A stretch of 64,000 nucleotides of DNA, taken from contig NW_026870485.1 in NCBI RefSeq assembly GCF_963576545.1, forward strand, positions 1 to 64,000. Direction: 5' to 3'. Shown here piece after piece: positions 36,184-49,987 of the stretch. A model generated the notes under the pieces. It had not been told where the DNA came from. It saw nothing but the letters and a program-made list of their open reading frames with translations, and made no database searches. Made by a program: the position numbers and the translations under genes. This DNA comes from Limanda limanda. Taxonomy: Eukaryota > Chordata > Actinopteri > Pleuronectiformes > Pleuronectidae. Positions within the stretch are counted from its first letter, which is position 1. Each line of letters begins with the position of its first letter.

Positions 36184-39100
36184 TGGAGCTGATATGTGAT
36201 GAAAAAGTCAAAATGTTAACCATTGCTTCCAAAAAAGGCTTATCTCCCCGTTTCCAGCTCTTTAGTGACATTTGGGATGATGTGTGATGAAAAATTCAAG
36301 AATTTAACCATTTCTTCCAAAAAAGGCTTATCTCCCTGTTTCCAGCGCTTTTTTGACACTTGGGCTGACGTGATGAAAAAGTCAGAAATCTTAATCAATG
36401 CTTCCAAAAAAGGCTTATCTCCCCGTTTCCAGCTGTTTAGTGACATTTGGGATGATGTGTGATGAAAAATTCAAGAATATAACCTTTTCTTCCAAAAAAA
36501 GGCAGATCTCCCTGTTTCCAGCGCTTTTTTGACACTTGGGCTGACATGTGATGAAAAAGTCTGAAATCTTAATCAATGCTTCCAAAAAAGGCTTATCTCC
36601 CCGTTTCCAGCTGTTTAGTGACATTTGGGATGATGAGTGATGAAAAATTCAAGAATTTAACCATTTCTTCCAAAAAAGGCTTATCTCCCTGTTTCCAGCG
36701 CTTTTCTGACACTTGGGCTGACATGTGATGAAAAAGTCAGAAATCTTAATCAATGCTTCCAAAAAAGGCTTATCTCCCCGTTTCCAGCTGTTTAGTGACA
36801 TTTGGGATGATGTGTGATGAAAAATTCAAGAATTTAACCATTTCGTCCAAAAAAGGCTTATCTCCCTGTTTCCAGCGCTTTTCTGACACTTGGGCTGACA
36901 TGTGATGAAAAAGTCAGAAATCTTAATCTATGCTTCCAAAAAAGGCTTATCTCCCCGTTTCCAGCTGTTTAGTGACATTTGGGATGATGAGTGATGAAAA
37001 ATTCAAGAATTTAACCATTTCTTCCAAAAAAGGCTTATCTCCCTGTTTCCAGCGCTTTTCTGACACTTGGGCTGACATGTGATGAAAAAGTCAGAAATCT
37101 TAATCAATGCTTCCAAAAAAGGCTTATCTCCCCGTTTCCAGCTGTTTAGTGACATTTGGGATGATGTGTGATGAAAAATACAAGAATTTAACCTTTTCTT
37201 CCAAAAAAAGGCAGATCTCCCTGTTTCCAGCGCTTTTTTGACACTTAGGCTGACATGTGATGAAAAAGTCAGAAATCTTAATCAATGCTTCCAAAAAAGG
37301 CTTATCTTCCTATTTCCAGCTGTTTAGTGACATTTGGGATGATGTGTGATGAAAAATTCAAGAATTTAACCATTTCTTCCAAAAAAGGCTTATCTCCCTG
37401 TTTCCAGCGCTTTTCTGACACTTGGGCTGACATGTGATGAAAAAGTCAGAAATCTTAATCAATGCTTCCAAAAAAGGCTTATCTCCCCGTTTCCAGCTGT
37501 TTAGTGACATTTGGGATGATGTGTGATGAAAAATTTAAGAATATAACCTTTTCTTCCAAAAAAGGCTTATCTCCCTGATTCCAGCGCTTTTCTGACACTT
37601 GGGCTGACATGTGATGAAAAAGTCAGAAATCTTAATCAATGCTTCCAAAAAAGGCTTATCTCCCCGTTTCCAGCTGTTTAGTGACATTTGGGATGATGTG
37701 TGATGAAAAATTCAACAATTTAACCATTTCTTCCAAAAAAGGCTTATCTCCCTGTTTCCAGCGCTTTTCTGACACTTGGGCTGACATGTGACGAAAAAGT
37801 CAGAAATCTTAATCAATGCTTCCAAAAAAGGCTTATCTCCCCGTTTCCAGCTGTTTAGTGACATTTGGGATGATGTGTGATGAAAAATTCAAGAATTTAA
37901 CCATTTCTTCCAAAAAAGGCTTATCTCCCTGTTTCCAGCGCTTTTCTGACACTGGAGCTGATATGTGATGAAAAAGTCAAAATGTTAACCATTGCTTCCA
38001 AAAAAGGCTTATCTCCCCGTTTCCAGCTGTTTAGTGACATTTGGGATGATGTGTGATGAAAAATTCAAGAATTTAACCATTTCTTCCAAAAAAGGCTTAT
38101 CTCCCTGTTTCCAGCGCTTTTCTGACACTTGGGCTGACGTGATGAAAAAGTCAGAAATCTTAATCAATGCTTCCAAAAAAGGCTTATCTCCCCGTTTCCA
38201 GCTGTTTAGTTACATTTGGGATGATGTGTGATGAAAAATTCAAGAATATAACCTTTTCTTCCAAAAAAAGGCAGATCTCCCTGTTTCCAGCGCTTTTTTG
38301 ACACTTGGGCTGACATGTGATGAAAAAGTCTGAAATCTTAATCAATGCTTCCAAAAAAGGCTTATCTCCCCGTTTCCAGCTGTTTAGTGACATTTGGGAT
38401 GATGAGTGATGAAAAATTCAAGAATTTAACCATTTCTTCCAAAAAAGGCTTATCTCCCTGTTTCCAGCGCTTTTCTGACACTTGGGCTGACATGTGATGA
38501 AAAAGTCAGAAATCTTAATCAATGCTTCCAAAAAAGGCTTATCTCCCCGTTTCCAGCTGTTTAGTGACATTTGGGATGATGTGTGATGAAAAATTCAAGA
38601 ATTTAACCATTTCGTCCAAAAAGGCTTATCTCCCTGTTTCCAGCGCTTTTCTGACACTTGGGCTGACATGTGATGAAAAAGTCAGAAATCTTAATCTATG
38701 CTTCCAAAAAAGGCTTATCTCCCCGTTTCCAGCTGTTTAGTGACATTTGGGATGATGAGTGATGAAAAATTCAAGAATTTAACCATTTCTTCCAAAAAAG
38801 GCTTATCTCCCTGTTTCCAGCGCTTTTCTGACACTTGCGCTGACATGTGATGAAAAAGTCAGAAATCTTAATCAATGCTTCCAAAAAAGGCTTATCTCCC
38901 CGTTTCCAGCTGTTTAGTGACATTTGGGATGATGTGTGATGAAAAATTCAAGAATTTAACCATTTCTTCCAAAAAAGGCTTATCTCCCTGTTTCCAGCGC
39001 TTTTCTGACACTTGGGCTGACATGTGATGAAAAAGTCAGAAATCTTAATCAATGCTTCCAAAAAAGGCTTATCTCCCCGTTTCCAGCTGTTTAGTGACAT

Positions 39101-40604
39101 TTGGGATGATGTGTGATGAAAAATTTAAGAATATAACCTTTTCTTCCAAAAAAAGGCAGATCTCCCTGTTTCCAGCGCTTTTTTGACACTTGGGCTGACA
39201 TGTGATGAAAAAGTCAGAAATCTTAATCAATGCTTCCAAAAAAGGCTTATCTCCCCGTTTCCAGCTGTTTAGTGACATTTGGGATGATGTGTGATGAAAA
39301 ATTCAAGAATTTAACCATTTCTTCCAAAAAAGGCTTATCTCCCTGATTCCAGCGCTTTTCTGACACTTGGGCTGACATGTGATGAAAAAGTCAGAAATCT
39401 TAATCAATGCTTCCAAAAAAGGCTTATCTCCCCGTTTCCAGCTGTTTAGTGACATTTGGGATGATGTGTGATGAAAAATTCAACAATTTAACCATTTCTT
39501 CCAAAAAAGGCTTATCTCCCTGTTTCCAGCGCTTTTCTGACACTTGGGCTGACATGTGATGAAAAAGTCAGAAATCTTAATCAATGCTTCCAAAAAAGGC
39601 TTATCTCCCCGTTTCCAGCTGTTTAGTGACATTTGGGATGATGTGTGATGAAAAATTCAAGAATTTAACCATTTCTTCCAAAAAAGGCTTATCTCCCTGT
39701 TTCCAGCGCTTTTCTGACACTGGAGCTGATATGTGATGAAAAAGTCAAAATGTTAACCATTGCTTCCAAAAAAGGCTTATCTCCCCGTTTCCAGCTGTTT
39801 AGTGACATTTGGGATGATGTGTGATGAAAAATTCAAGAATTTAACCATTTCTTCCAAAAAAGGCTTATCTCCCTGTTTCCAGCGCTTTTCTGACACTTGG
39901 GCTGACGTGATGAAAAAGTCAGAAATCTTAATCAATGCTTCCAAAAAAGGCTTATCTCCCCGTTTCCAGCTGTTTAGTTACATTTGGGATGATGTGTGAT
40001 GAAAAATTCAAGAATATAACCTTTTCTTCCAAAAAAAGGCAGATCTCCCTGTTTCCAGCGCTTTTTTGACACTTGGGCTGACATGTGATGAAAAAGTCAG
40101 AAATCTTAATCAATGCTTCCAAAAAAGGCTTATCTCCCCGTTTCCAGCTGTTTAGTGACATTTGGGATGATGAGTGATGAAAAATTCAAGAATTTAACCA
40201 TTTCTTCCAAAAAAGGCTTATCTCCCTGTTTCCAGCGCTTTTCTGACACTTGGGCTGACATGTGATGAAAAAGTCAGAAATCTTAATCAATGCTTCCAAA
40301 AAAGGCTTATCTCCCCGTTTCCAGCTGTTTAGTGACATTTGGGATGATGTGTGATGAAAAATTCAAGAATTTAACCATTTCTTCCAAAAAAGGCTTATCT
40401 CCCTGTTTCCAGCGCTTTTCTGACACTTGGGCTGACATGTGATGAAAAAGTCAGAAATCTTAATCAATGCTTCCAAACAAGGCTTATCTCCCCGTTTCCA
40501 GCTGTTTAGTGACATTTGGGATGATGTGTGATGAAAAATTCAAGAATTTAACCTTTTCTTCCAAAAAAAGGCATATCTCCCTGTTTCCAGCGCTTTTCTG
40601 ACAC
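36184..40604. repeat. ~4 kb right-half higher-order repeat, copy 2 (4421 bp)
   Basis: B* intervals are 1769, 1768 and 884 bp. The copy matches copy 1 at offset 4067 in its first part and copy 3 at offset 4421 from 36223 to about 38393. It is 354 bp (two dimers) longer than copy 1, entirely in the middle interval. The B* units opening copies 2 and 3 share an agctcttta change that destroys the PvuII site. Confidence 0.9.
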
Positions 40605-43600
40605 TGGAGCTGATATGTGATGAAAAAGTCAAAATGTTAACCATTGCTTCCAAAAAAGGCTTATCTCCCCGTTTCCAGCTCTTTAGTGACATTTGGGATG
40701 ATGTGTGATGAAAAATTCAAGAATTTAACCATTTCTTCCAAAAAAGGCTTATCTCCCTGTTTCCAGCGCTTTTCTGACACTTGGGCTGACGTGATGAAAA
40801 AGTCAGAAATCTTAATCAATGCTTCCAAAAAAGGCTTATCTCCCCGTTTCCAGCTGTTTAGTGACATTTGGGATGATGTGTGATGAAAAATTCAAGAATA
40901 TAACCTTTTCTTCCAAAAAAAGGCAGATCTCCCTGTTTCCAGCGCTTTTTTGACACTTGGGCTGACATGTGATGAAAAAGTCTGAAATCTTAATCAATGC
41001 TTCCAAAAAAGGCTTATCTCCCCGTTTCCAGCTGTTTAGTGACATTTGGGATGATGAGTGATGAAAAATTCAAGAATTTAACCATTTCTTCCAAAAAAGG
41101 CTTATCTCCCTGTTTCCAGCGCTTTTCTGACACTTGGGCTGACATGTGATGAAAAAGTCAGAAATCTTAATCAATGCTTCCAAAAAAGGCTTATCTCCCC
41201 GTTGCCAGCTGTTTAGTGACATTTGGGATGATGTGTGATGAAAAATTCAAGAATTTAACCATTTCGTCCAAAAAAGGCTTATCTCCCTGTTTCCAGCGCT
41301 TTTCTGACACTTGGGCTGACATGTGATGAAAAAGTCAGAAATCTTAATCTATGCTTCCAAAAAAGGCTTATCTCCCCGTTTCCAGCTGTTTAGTGACATT
41401 TGGGATGATGAGTGATGAAAAATTCAAGAATTTAACCATTTCTTCCAAAAAAGGCTTATCTCCCTGTTTCCAGCGCTTTTCTGACACTTGGGCTGACATG
41501 TGATGAAAAAGTCAAAAATCTTAATCAATGCTTCCAAAAAAGGCTTATCTCCCCGTTTCCAGCTGTTTAGTGACATTTGGGATGATGTGTGATGAAAAAT
41601 ACAAGAATTTAACCTTTTCTTCCAAAAAAAGGCAGATCTCCCTGTTTCCAGCGCTTTTTTGACACTTAGGCTGACATGTGATGAAAAAGTCAGAAATCTT
41701 AATCAATGCTTCCAAAAAAGGCTTATCTTCCTGTTTCCAGCTGTTTAGTGACATTTGGGATGATGTGTGATGAAAAATTCAAGAATTTAACCATTTCTTC
41801 CAAAAAAGGCTTATCTCCCTGTTTCCAGCGCTTTTCTGACACTTGGGCTGACATGTGATGAAAAAGTCAGAAATCTTAATCAATGCTTCCAAAAAAGGCT
41901 TATCTCCCCGTTTCCAGCTGTTTAGTGACATTTGGGATGATGTGTGATGAAAAATTTAAGAATATAACCTTTTCTTCCAAAAAAGGCTTATCTCCCTGAT
42001 TCCAGCGCTTTTCTGACACTTGGGCTGACATGTGATGAAAAAGTCAGAAATCTTAATCAATGCTTCCAAAAAAGGCTTATCTCCCCGTTTCCAGCTGTTT
42101 AGTGACATTTGGGATGATGTGTGATGAAAAATTCAACAATTTAACCATTTCTTCCAAAAAAGGCTTATCTCCCTGTTTCCAGCGCTTTTCTGACACTTGG
42201 GCTGACATGTGATGAAAAAGTCAGAAATCTTAATCAATGCTTCCAAAAAAGGCTTATCTCCCCGTTTCCAGCTGTTTAGTGACATTTGGGATGATGTGTG
42301 ATGAAAAATTCAAGAATTTAACCATTTCTTCCAAAAAAGGCTTATCTCCCTGTTTCCAGCGCTTTTCTGACACTGGAGCTGATATGTGATGAAAAAGTCA
42401 AAATGTTAACCATTGCTTCCAAAAAAGGCTTATCTCCCCGTTTCCAGCTGTTTAGTGACATTTGGGATGATGTGTGATGAAAAATTCAAGAATTTAACCA
42501 TTTCTTCCAAAAAAGGCTTATCTCCCTGTTTCCAGCACTTTTCTGACACTTGGGCTGACGTGATGAAAAAGTCAGAAATCTTAATCAATGCTTCCAAAAA
42601 AGGCTTATCTCCCCGTTTCCAGCTGTTTAGTTACATTTGGGATGATGTGTGATGAAAAATTCAAGAATATAACCTTTTCTTCCAAAAAAAGGCAGATCTC
42701 CCTGTTTCCAGCGCTTTTTTGACACTTGGGCTGACATGTGATGAAAAAGTCTGAAATCTTAATCAATGCTTCCAAAAAAGGCTTATCTCCCCGTTTCCAG
42801 CTGTTTAGTGACATTTGGGATGATGAGTGATGAAAAATTCAAGAATTTAACCATTTCTTCCAAAAAAGGCTTATCTCCCTGTTTCCAGCGCTTTTCTGAC
42901 ACTTGGGCTGACATGTGATGAAAAAGTCAGAAATCTTAATCAATGCTTCCAAAAAAGGCTTATCTCCCCGTTTCCAGCTGTTTAGTGACATTTTGGATGA
43001 TGTGTGATGAAAAATTCAAGAATTTAACCATTTCGTCCAAAAAAGGCTTATCTCCCTGTTTCCAGCGCTTTTCTGACACTTGGGCTGACATGTGATGAAA
43101 AAGTCAGAAATCTTAATCTATGCTTCCAAAAAAGGCTTATCTCCCCGTTTCCAGCTGTTTAGTGACATTTGGGATGATGAGTGATGAAAAATTCAAGAAT
43201 TTAACCATTTCTTCCAAAAAAGGCTTATCTCCCTGTTTCCAGCGCTTTTCTGACACTTGCGCTGACATGTGATGAAAAAGTCAGAAATCTTAATCAATGC
43301 TTCCAAAAAAGGCTTATCTCCCCGTTTCCAGCTGTTTAGTGACATTTGGGATGATGTGTGATGAAAAATTCAAGAATTTAACCATTTCTTCCAAAAAAGG
43401 CTTATCTCCCTGTTTCCAGCGCTTTTCTGACACTGGAGCTGATATGTGATGAAAAAGTCAAAATGTTAACCATTGCTTCCAAAAAAGGCTTATCTCCCCG
43501 TTTCCAGCTGTTTAGTGACATTTGGGATGATGTGTGATGAAAAATTCAAGAATTTAACCATTTCTTCCAAAAAAGGCTTATCTCCCTGTTTCCAGCGCTT

Positions 43601-44317
43601 TTCTGACACTTGGGCTGACGTGATGAAAAAGTCAGAAATCTTAATCAATGCTTCCAAAAAAGGCTTATCTCCCCGTTTCCAGCTGTTTAGTTACATTTGG
43701 GATGATGTGTGATGAAAAATTCAAGAATATAACCTTTTCTTCCAAAAAAAGGCAGATCTCCCTGTTTCCAGCGCTTTTTTGACACTTGGGCTGACATGTG
43801 ATGAAAAAGTCAGAAATCTTAATCAATGCTTCCAAAAAAGGCTTATCTCCCCGTTTCCAGCTGTTTAGTGACATTTGGGATGATGAGTGATGAAAAATTC
43901 AAGAATTTAACCATTTCTTCCAAAAAAGGCTTATCTCCCTGTTTCCAGCGCTTTTCTGACACTTGGGCTGACATGTGATGAAAAAGTCAGAAATCTTAAT
44001 CAATGCTTCCAAAAAAGGCTTATCTCCCCGTTTCCAGCTGTTTAGTGACATTTGGGATGATGTGTGATGAAAAATTCAAGAATTTAACCATTTCTTCCAA
44101 AAAAGGCTTATCTCCCTGTTTCCAGCGCTTTTCTGACACTTGGGCTGACATGTGATGAAAAAGTCAGAAATCTTAATCAATGCTTCCAAACAAGGCTTAT
44201 CTCCCCGTTTCCAGCTGTTTAGTGACATTTGGGATGATGTGTGATGAAAAATTCAAGAATTTAACCTTTTCTTCCAAAAAAAGGCATATCTCCCTGTTTC
44301 CAGCGCTTTTCTGACAC
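40605..44317. repeat. ~4 kb right-half higher-order repeat, copy 3 (3713 bp)
   Basis: B* intervals are 1769, 1060 and 884 bp, so this copy is two dimers shorter than copy 1 and four shorter than copy 2, again only in the middle interval. It has private changes: gttgccagc near 41203, ccagcactttt near 42535 (loses the CpG and AGCGCT site), and ttttggatg near 42991. Confidence 0.9.
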
Positions 44318-46091
44318 TGGAGCTGATATGTGATGAAAAAGTCAAAATGTTAACCATTGCTTCCAAAAAAGGCTTATCTCCCCGTTTCCAGCTCTTTAGT
44401 GACATTTGGGATGATGTGTGATGAAAAATTCAAGAATTTAACCATTTCTTCCAAAAAAGGCTTATCTCCCTGTTTCCAGCGCTTTTCTGACACTTGGGCT
44501 GACATGTGATGAAAAAGTCAGAAATCTTAATCAATGCTTCCAAAAAAAGCTTATCTCCCCGTTTCCAGCTGTTTAGTGACATTTGGGATGATGTGTGATG
44601 AAAAATTCAAGAATATAACCTTTTCTTCCAAAAAAAGGCAGATCTCCCTGTTTCCAGCGCTTTTCTGACACTTAGGCTGACATGTGATGAAAAAGTCAGA
44701 AATCTTAATCAATGCTTCCAAAAAAGGCTTATCTTCCCGTTTCCAGCTGTTTAGTGACATTTGGGATGATGTGTGATGAAAAATTCAAGAATTTAACCAT
44801 TTCTTCCAAAAAAGGCTTATCTCCCTGTTTCCAGCGCTTTTCTGACACTTGGGCTGACATGTGATGAAAAAGTCAGAAATCTTAATCAATGCTTCCAAAA
44901 AAGGCTTATCTCCCCGTTTCCAGCTGTTTAGTGACATTTGGGATGATGTGTGATGAAAAATTCAAGAATATAACCTTTTCTTCCAAAAAAAGGCAGATCT
45001 CCCTGTTTCCAGCGCTTTTTTGACACTTGGGCTGACATGTGATGAAAAAGTCAGAAATCTTAATCAATGCTTCCAAAAAAGGCTTATCTCCCCGTTTCCA
45101 GCTGTTTAGTGACATTTGGGATGATGTGTGATGAAAAATACAAGAATTTAACCTTTTCTTCCAAAAAAAGGCAGATCTCCCTGTTTCCAGCGCTTTTCTG
45201 ACACTTGGGCTGACATGTGATGAAAAATTCAGAAATCTTAATCAATGCTTCCAAAAAAGGCTTATCTCCCCGTTTCCAGCTGTTTAGTGACATTTGGGAT
45301 GATGTGTGATGAAAAATTCAAGAATTTAACCATTTCTTCCAAAAAAGGCTTATCTCCCTGTTTCCAGCGCTTTTCTGACACTTGGGCTGACATGTGATGA
45401 AAAAGTCAGAAATCTTAATCAATGCTTCCAAAAAAGGCTTATCTCCCCGTTTCCAGCTGTTTAGTGACATTTGGGATGATGTGTGATGAAAAATTCAAGA
45501 ATATAACCTTTTCTTCCAAAAAAAGGCAGATCTCCCTGTTTCCAGCGCTTTTTTGACACTTGGGCTGACATGTGATGAAAAAGTCAGAAATCTTAATCAA
45601 TGCTTCCGAAAAAGGCTTATCTCCCCGTTTCCAGCTGTTTAGTGACATTTGGGATGATGAGTGATGAAAAATTCAAGAATTTAACCATTTCTTCCAAAAA
45701 AGGCTTATCTCCCTGTTTCCAGCGCTTTTCTGACACTTGGGCTGACATGTGATGAAAAAGTCAGAAATCTTAATCAATGCTTCCAAAAAAGGCTTATCTC
45801 CCCGTTTCCAGCTGTTTAGTGACATTTGGGATGATGTGTGATGAAAAATTCAAGAATTTAACCATTTCTTCCAAAAAAGGCTTATCTCCCTGTTTCCAGC
45901 GCTTTTCTGACACTTGGGCTGACATGTGATGAAAAAGTCAGAAATCTTAATCAATGCTTCCATACAAGGCTTATCTCCCCGTTTCCAGCTGTTTAGTGAC
46001 ATTTGGGATGATGTGTGATGAAAAATTCAAGAATTTAACCTTTTCTTCCAAAAAAAGGCATATCTCCCTGTTTCCAGCGCTTTTCTGACAC
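44318..46091. repeat. Truncated right-half copy with a left-type island
   Basis: The block opens with an agctcttta B* like copies 2 and 3, but the next units are left-type: a HindIII-bearing B (44547), A2/A3 units with BglII, and an attcagaaatc B near 45227. The run 44906-45293 matches 22054-22441 at offset 22852. From about 45439 it joins the 1948-bp repeat: the cttccgaaaaagg variant near 45604 and the catacaagg variant near 45960 both recur 1948 bp on. Confidence 0.8.
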
Positions 46092-48039
46092 TGGAGCTGA
46101 TATGTGATGAAAAAGTCAAAATGTTAACCATTGCTTCCAAAAAAGGCTTATCTCCCCGTTTCCAGCTGTTTAGTGACATTTGGGATGATGTGTGATGAAA
46201 AATTCAAGAATTTAACCATTTCTTCCAAAAAAGGCTTATCTCCCTGTTTCCAGCGCTTTTCTGACACTTGGGCTGACGTGATGAAAAAGTCAGAAATCTT
46301 AATCAATGCTTCTAAAAAAGGCTTATCTCCCCGTTTCCAGCTGTTTAGTGACATTTGGGATGATGTGTGATGAAAAATTCAAGAATATAACCTTTTCTTC
46401 CAAAAAAAGGCAGATCTCCCTGTTTCCAGCGCTTTTTTGACACTTGGGCTGACATGTGATGAAAAAGTCTGAAATCTTAATCAATGCTTCCAAAAAAGGC
46501 TTATCTCCCCGTTTCCAGCTGTTTAGTGACATTTGGGATGATGAGTGATGAAAAATTCAAGAATTTAACCATTTCTTCCAAAAAAGGCTTATCTCCCTGT
46601 TTCCAGCGCTTTTCTGACACTTGGGCTGACATGTGATGAAAAAGTCAGAAATCTTAATCAATGCTTCCAAAAAAGGCTTATCTCCCCGTTTCCAGCTGTT
46701 TAGTGACATTTGGGATGATGTGTGATGAAAAATTCAAGAATTTAACCATTTCGTCCAAAAAAGGCTTATCTCCCTGTTTCCAGCGCTTTTCTGACACTTG
46801 GGCTGACATGTGATGAAAAAGTCAGAAATCTTAATCAATGCTTCCAAAAAAGGCTTATCTCCCCGTTTCCAGCTGTTTAGTGACATTTGGGATGATGTGT
46901 GATGAAAAATTCAAGAATATAACCTTTTCTTCCAAAAAAAGGCAGATCTCCCTGTTTCCAGCGCTTTTCTGACACTTAGGCTGACATGTGATGAAAAAGT
47001 CAGAAATATTAATCAATGCTTCCAAAAAAGGCTTATCTCCCCGTTTCCAGCTGTTTAGTGACATTTGGGATGATGTGTGATGAAAAATTCAAGAATTTAA
47101 CCTTTTCTTCCAAAAAAAGGCAGATCTCCCTGTTTCCAGCGCTTTTCTGACACTGGAGCTGATATGTGATGAAAAAGTCAAAATGTTAACCATTGCTTCC
47201 AAAAAAGGCTTATCTCCCCGTTTCCAGCTCTTTAGTGACATTTGGGATGATGTGTGATGAAAAATTCAAGAATTTAACCATTTCTTCCAAAAAAGGCTTA
47301 TCTCCCTGTTTCCAGCGCTTTTCTGACACTTGGGCTGACATGTGATGAAAAAGTCAGAAATCTTAATCAATGCTTCCAAAAAAGGCTTATCTCCCCGTTT
47401 CCAGCTGTTTAGTGACATTTGGGATGATGTGTGATGAAAAATTCAAGAATATAACCTTTTCTTCCAAAAAAAGGCAGATCTCCCTGTTTCCAGCGCTTTT
47501 TTGACACTTGGGCTGACATGTGATGAAAAAGTCAGAAATCTTAATCAATGCTTCCGAAAAAGGCTTATCTCCCCGTTTCCAGCTGTTTAGTGACATTTGG
47601 GATGATGAGTGATGAAAAATTCAAGAATTTAACCATTTCTTCCAAAAAAGGCTTATCTCCCTGTTTCCAGCGCTTTTCTGACACTTGGGCTGACATGTGA
47701 TGAAAAAGTCAGAAATCTTAATCAATGCTTCCAAAAAAGGCTTATCTCCCCGTTTCCAGCTGTTTAGTGACATTTGGGATGATGTGTGATGAAAAATTCA
47801 AGAATTTAACCATTTCTTCCAAAAAAGGCTTATCTCCCTGTTTCCAGCGCTTTTCTGACACTTGGGCTGACATGTGATGAAAAAGTCAGAAATCTTAATC
47901 AATGCTTCCATACAAGGCTTATCTCCCCGTTTCCAGCTGTTTAGTGACATTTGGGATGATGTGTGATGAAAAATTCAAGAATTTAACCTTTTCTTCCAAA
48001 AAAAGGCATATCTCCCTGTTTCCAGCGCTTTTCTGACAC
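46092..48039. repeat. 1948-bp higher-order repeat, copy 1 (11 dimers)
   Basis: B* units lie at 46092 and 47154. Markers repeat 1948-1949 bp later: cttctaaaaaagg (46310, 48258), gtctgaaatc (46468, 48416), tttcgtcc (46749, 48699) and gaaatattaatc (47005, 48953). Confidence 0.9.
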
Positions 48040-49987
48040 TGGAGCTGATATGTGATGAAAAAGTCAAAATGTTAACCATTGCTTCCAAAAAAGGCTTATC
48101 TCCCCGTTTCCAGCTGTTTAGTGACATTTGGGATGATGTGTGATGAAAAATTCAAGAATTTAACCATTTCTTCCAAAAAAGGCTTATCTCCCTGTTTCCA
48201 GCGCTTTTCTGACACTTGGGCTGACGTGATGAAAAAGTCAGAAATCTTAATCAATGCTTCTAAAAAAGGCTTATCTCCCCGTTTCCAGCTGTTTAGTGAC
48301 ATTTGGGATGATGTGTGATGAAAAATTCAAGAATATAACCTTTTCTTCCAAAAAAAGGCAGATCTCCCTGTTTCCAGCGCTTTTTTGACACTTGGGCTGA
48401 CATGTGATGAAAAAGTCTGAAATCTTAATCAATGCTTCCAAAAAAGGCTTATCTCCCCGTTTCCAGCTGTTTAGTGACATTTGGGATGATGAGTGATGAA
48501 AAATTCAAGAATTTAACCATTTCTTCCAAAAAAGGCTTATCTCCCTGTTTCCAGCGCTTTTCTGACACTTGGGCTGACATGTGATGAAAAAGTCAGAAAT
48601 CTTAATCAATGCTTCCAAAAAAGGCTTATCTCCCCGTTTCCAGCTGTTTAGTGACATTTGGGATGATGTGTGATGAAAAAAATCAAGAATTTAACCATTT
48701 CGTCCAAAAAAGGCTTATCTCCCTGTTTCCAGCGCTTTTCTGACACTTGGGCTGACATGTGATGAAAAAGTCAGAAATCTTAATCAATGCTTCCAAAAAA
48801 GGCTTATCTCCCCGTTTCCAGCTGTTTAGTGACATTTGGGATGATGTGTGATGAAAAATTCAAGAATATAACCTTTTCTTCCAAAAAAAGGCAGATCTCC
48901 CTGTTTCCAGCGCTTTTCTGACACTTAGGCTGACATGTGATGAAAAAGTCAGAAATATTAATCAATGCTTCCAAAAAAGGCTTATCTCCCCGTTTCCAGC
49001 TGTTTAGTGACATTTGGGATGATGTGTGATGAAAAATTCAAGAATTTAACCTTTTCTTCCAAAAAAAGGCAGATCTCCCTGTTTCCAGCGCTTTTCTGAC
49101 ACTGGAGCTGATATGTGATGAAAAAGTCAAAATGTTAACCATTGCTTCCAAAAAAGGCTTATCTCCCCGTTTCCAGCTCTTTAGTGACATTTGGGATGAT
49201 GTGTGATGAAAAATTCAAGAATTTAACCATTTCTTCCAAAAAAGGCTTATCTCCCTGTTTCCAGCGCTTTTCTGACACTTGGGCTGACATGTGATGAAAA
49301 AGTCAGAAATCTTAATCAATGCTTCCAAAAAAGGCTTATCTCCCCGTTTCCAGCTGTTTAGTGACATTTGGGATGATGTGTGATGAAAAATTCAAGAATA
49401 TAACCTTTTCTTCCAAAAAAAGGCAGATCTCCCTGTTTCCAGCGCTTTTTTGACACTTGGGCTGACATGTGATGAAAAAGTCAGAAATCTTAATCAATGC
49501 TTCCAAAAAAGGCTTATCTCCCCGTTTCCAGATGTTTAGTGACATTTGGGATGATGAGTGATGAAAAATTCAAGAATTTAACCATTTCTTCCAAAAAAGG
49601 CTTATCTCCCTGTTTCCAGCGCTTTTCTGACACTTGGGCTGACATGTGATGAAAAAGTCAGAAATCTTAATCAATGCTTCCAAAAAAGGCTTATCTCCCC
49701 GTTTCCAGCTGTTTAGTGACATTTGGGATGATGTGTGATGAAAAATTCAAGAATTTAACCATTTCTTCCAAAAAAGGCTTATCTCCCTGTTTCCAGCGCT
49801 TTTCTAACACTTGGGCTGACATGTGATGAAAAAGTCAGAAATCTTAATCAATGCTTCCAAACAAGGCTTATCTCCCCGTTTTCAGCTGTTTAGTGACATT
49901 TGGGATGATGTGTGATGAAAAATTCAAGAATTTAACCTTTTCTTCCAAAAAAGGCTTATCTCCCTGTTTCCAGCGCTTTTCTGACAC
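48040..49987. repeat. 1948-bp higher-order repeat, copy 2
   Basis: B* units lie at 48040 and 49103 and copy 1 is matched throughout. A third, partial copy starts at 49988 (A1, deleted B) but breaks off near 50280, where an A5-B* pair begins a different arrangement. Private changes include gaaaaaaatc near 48677 and ccagatgttta near 49530, the latter destroying the PvuII site. Confidence 0.88.
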
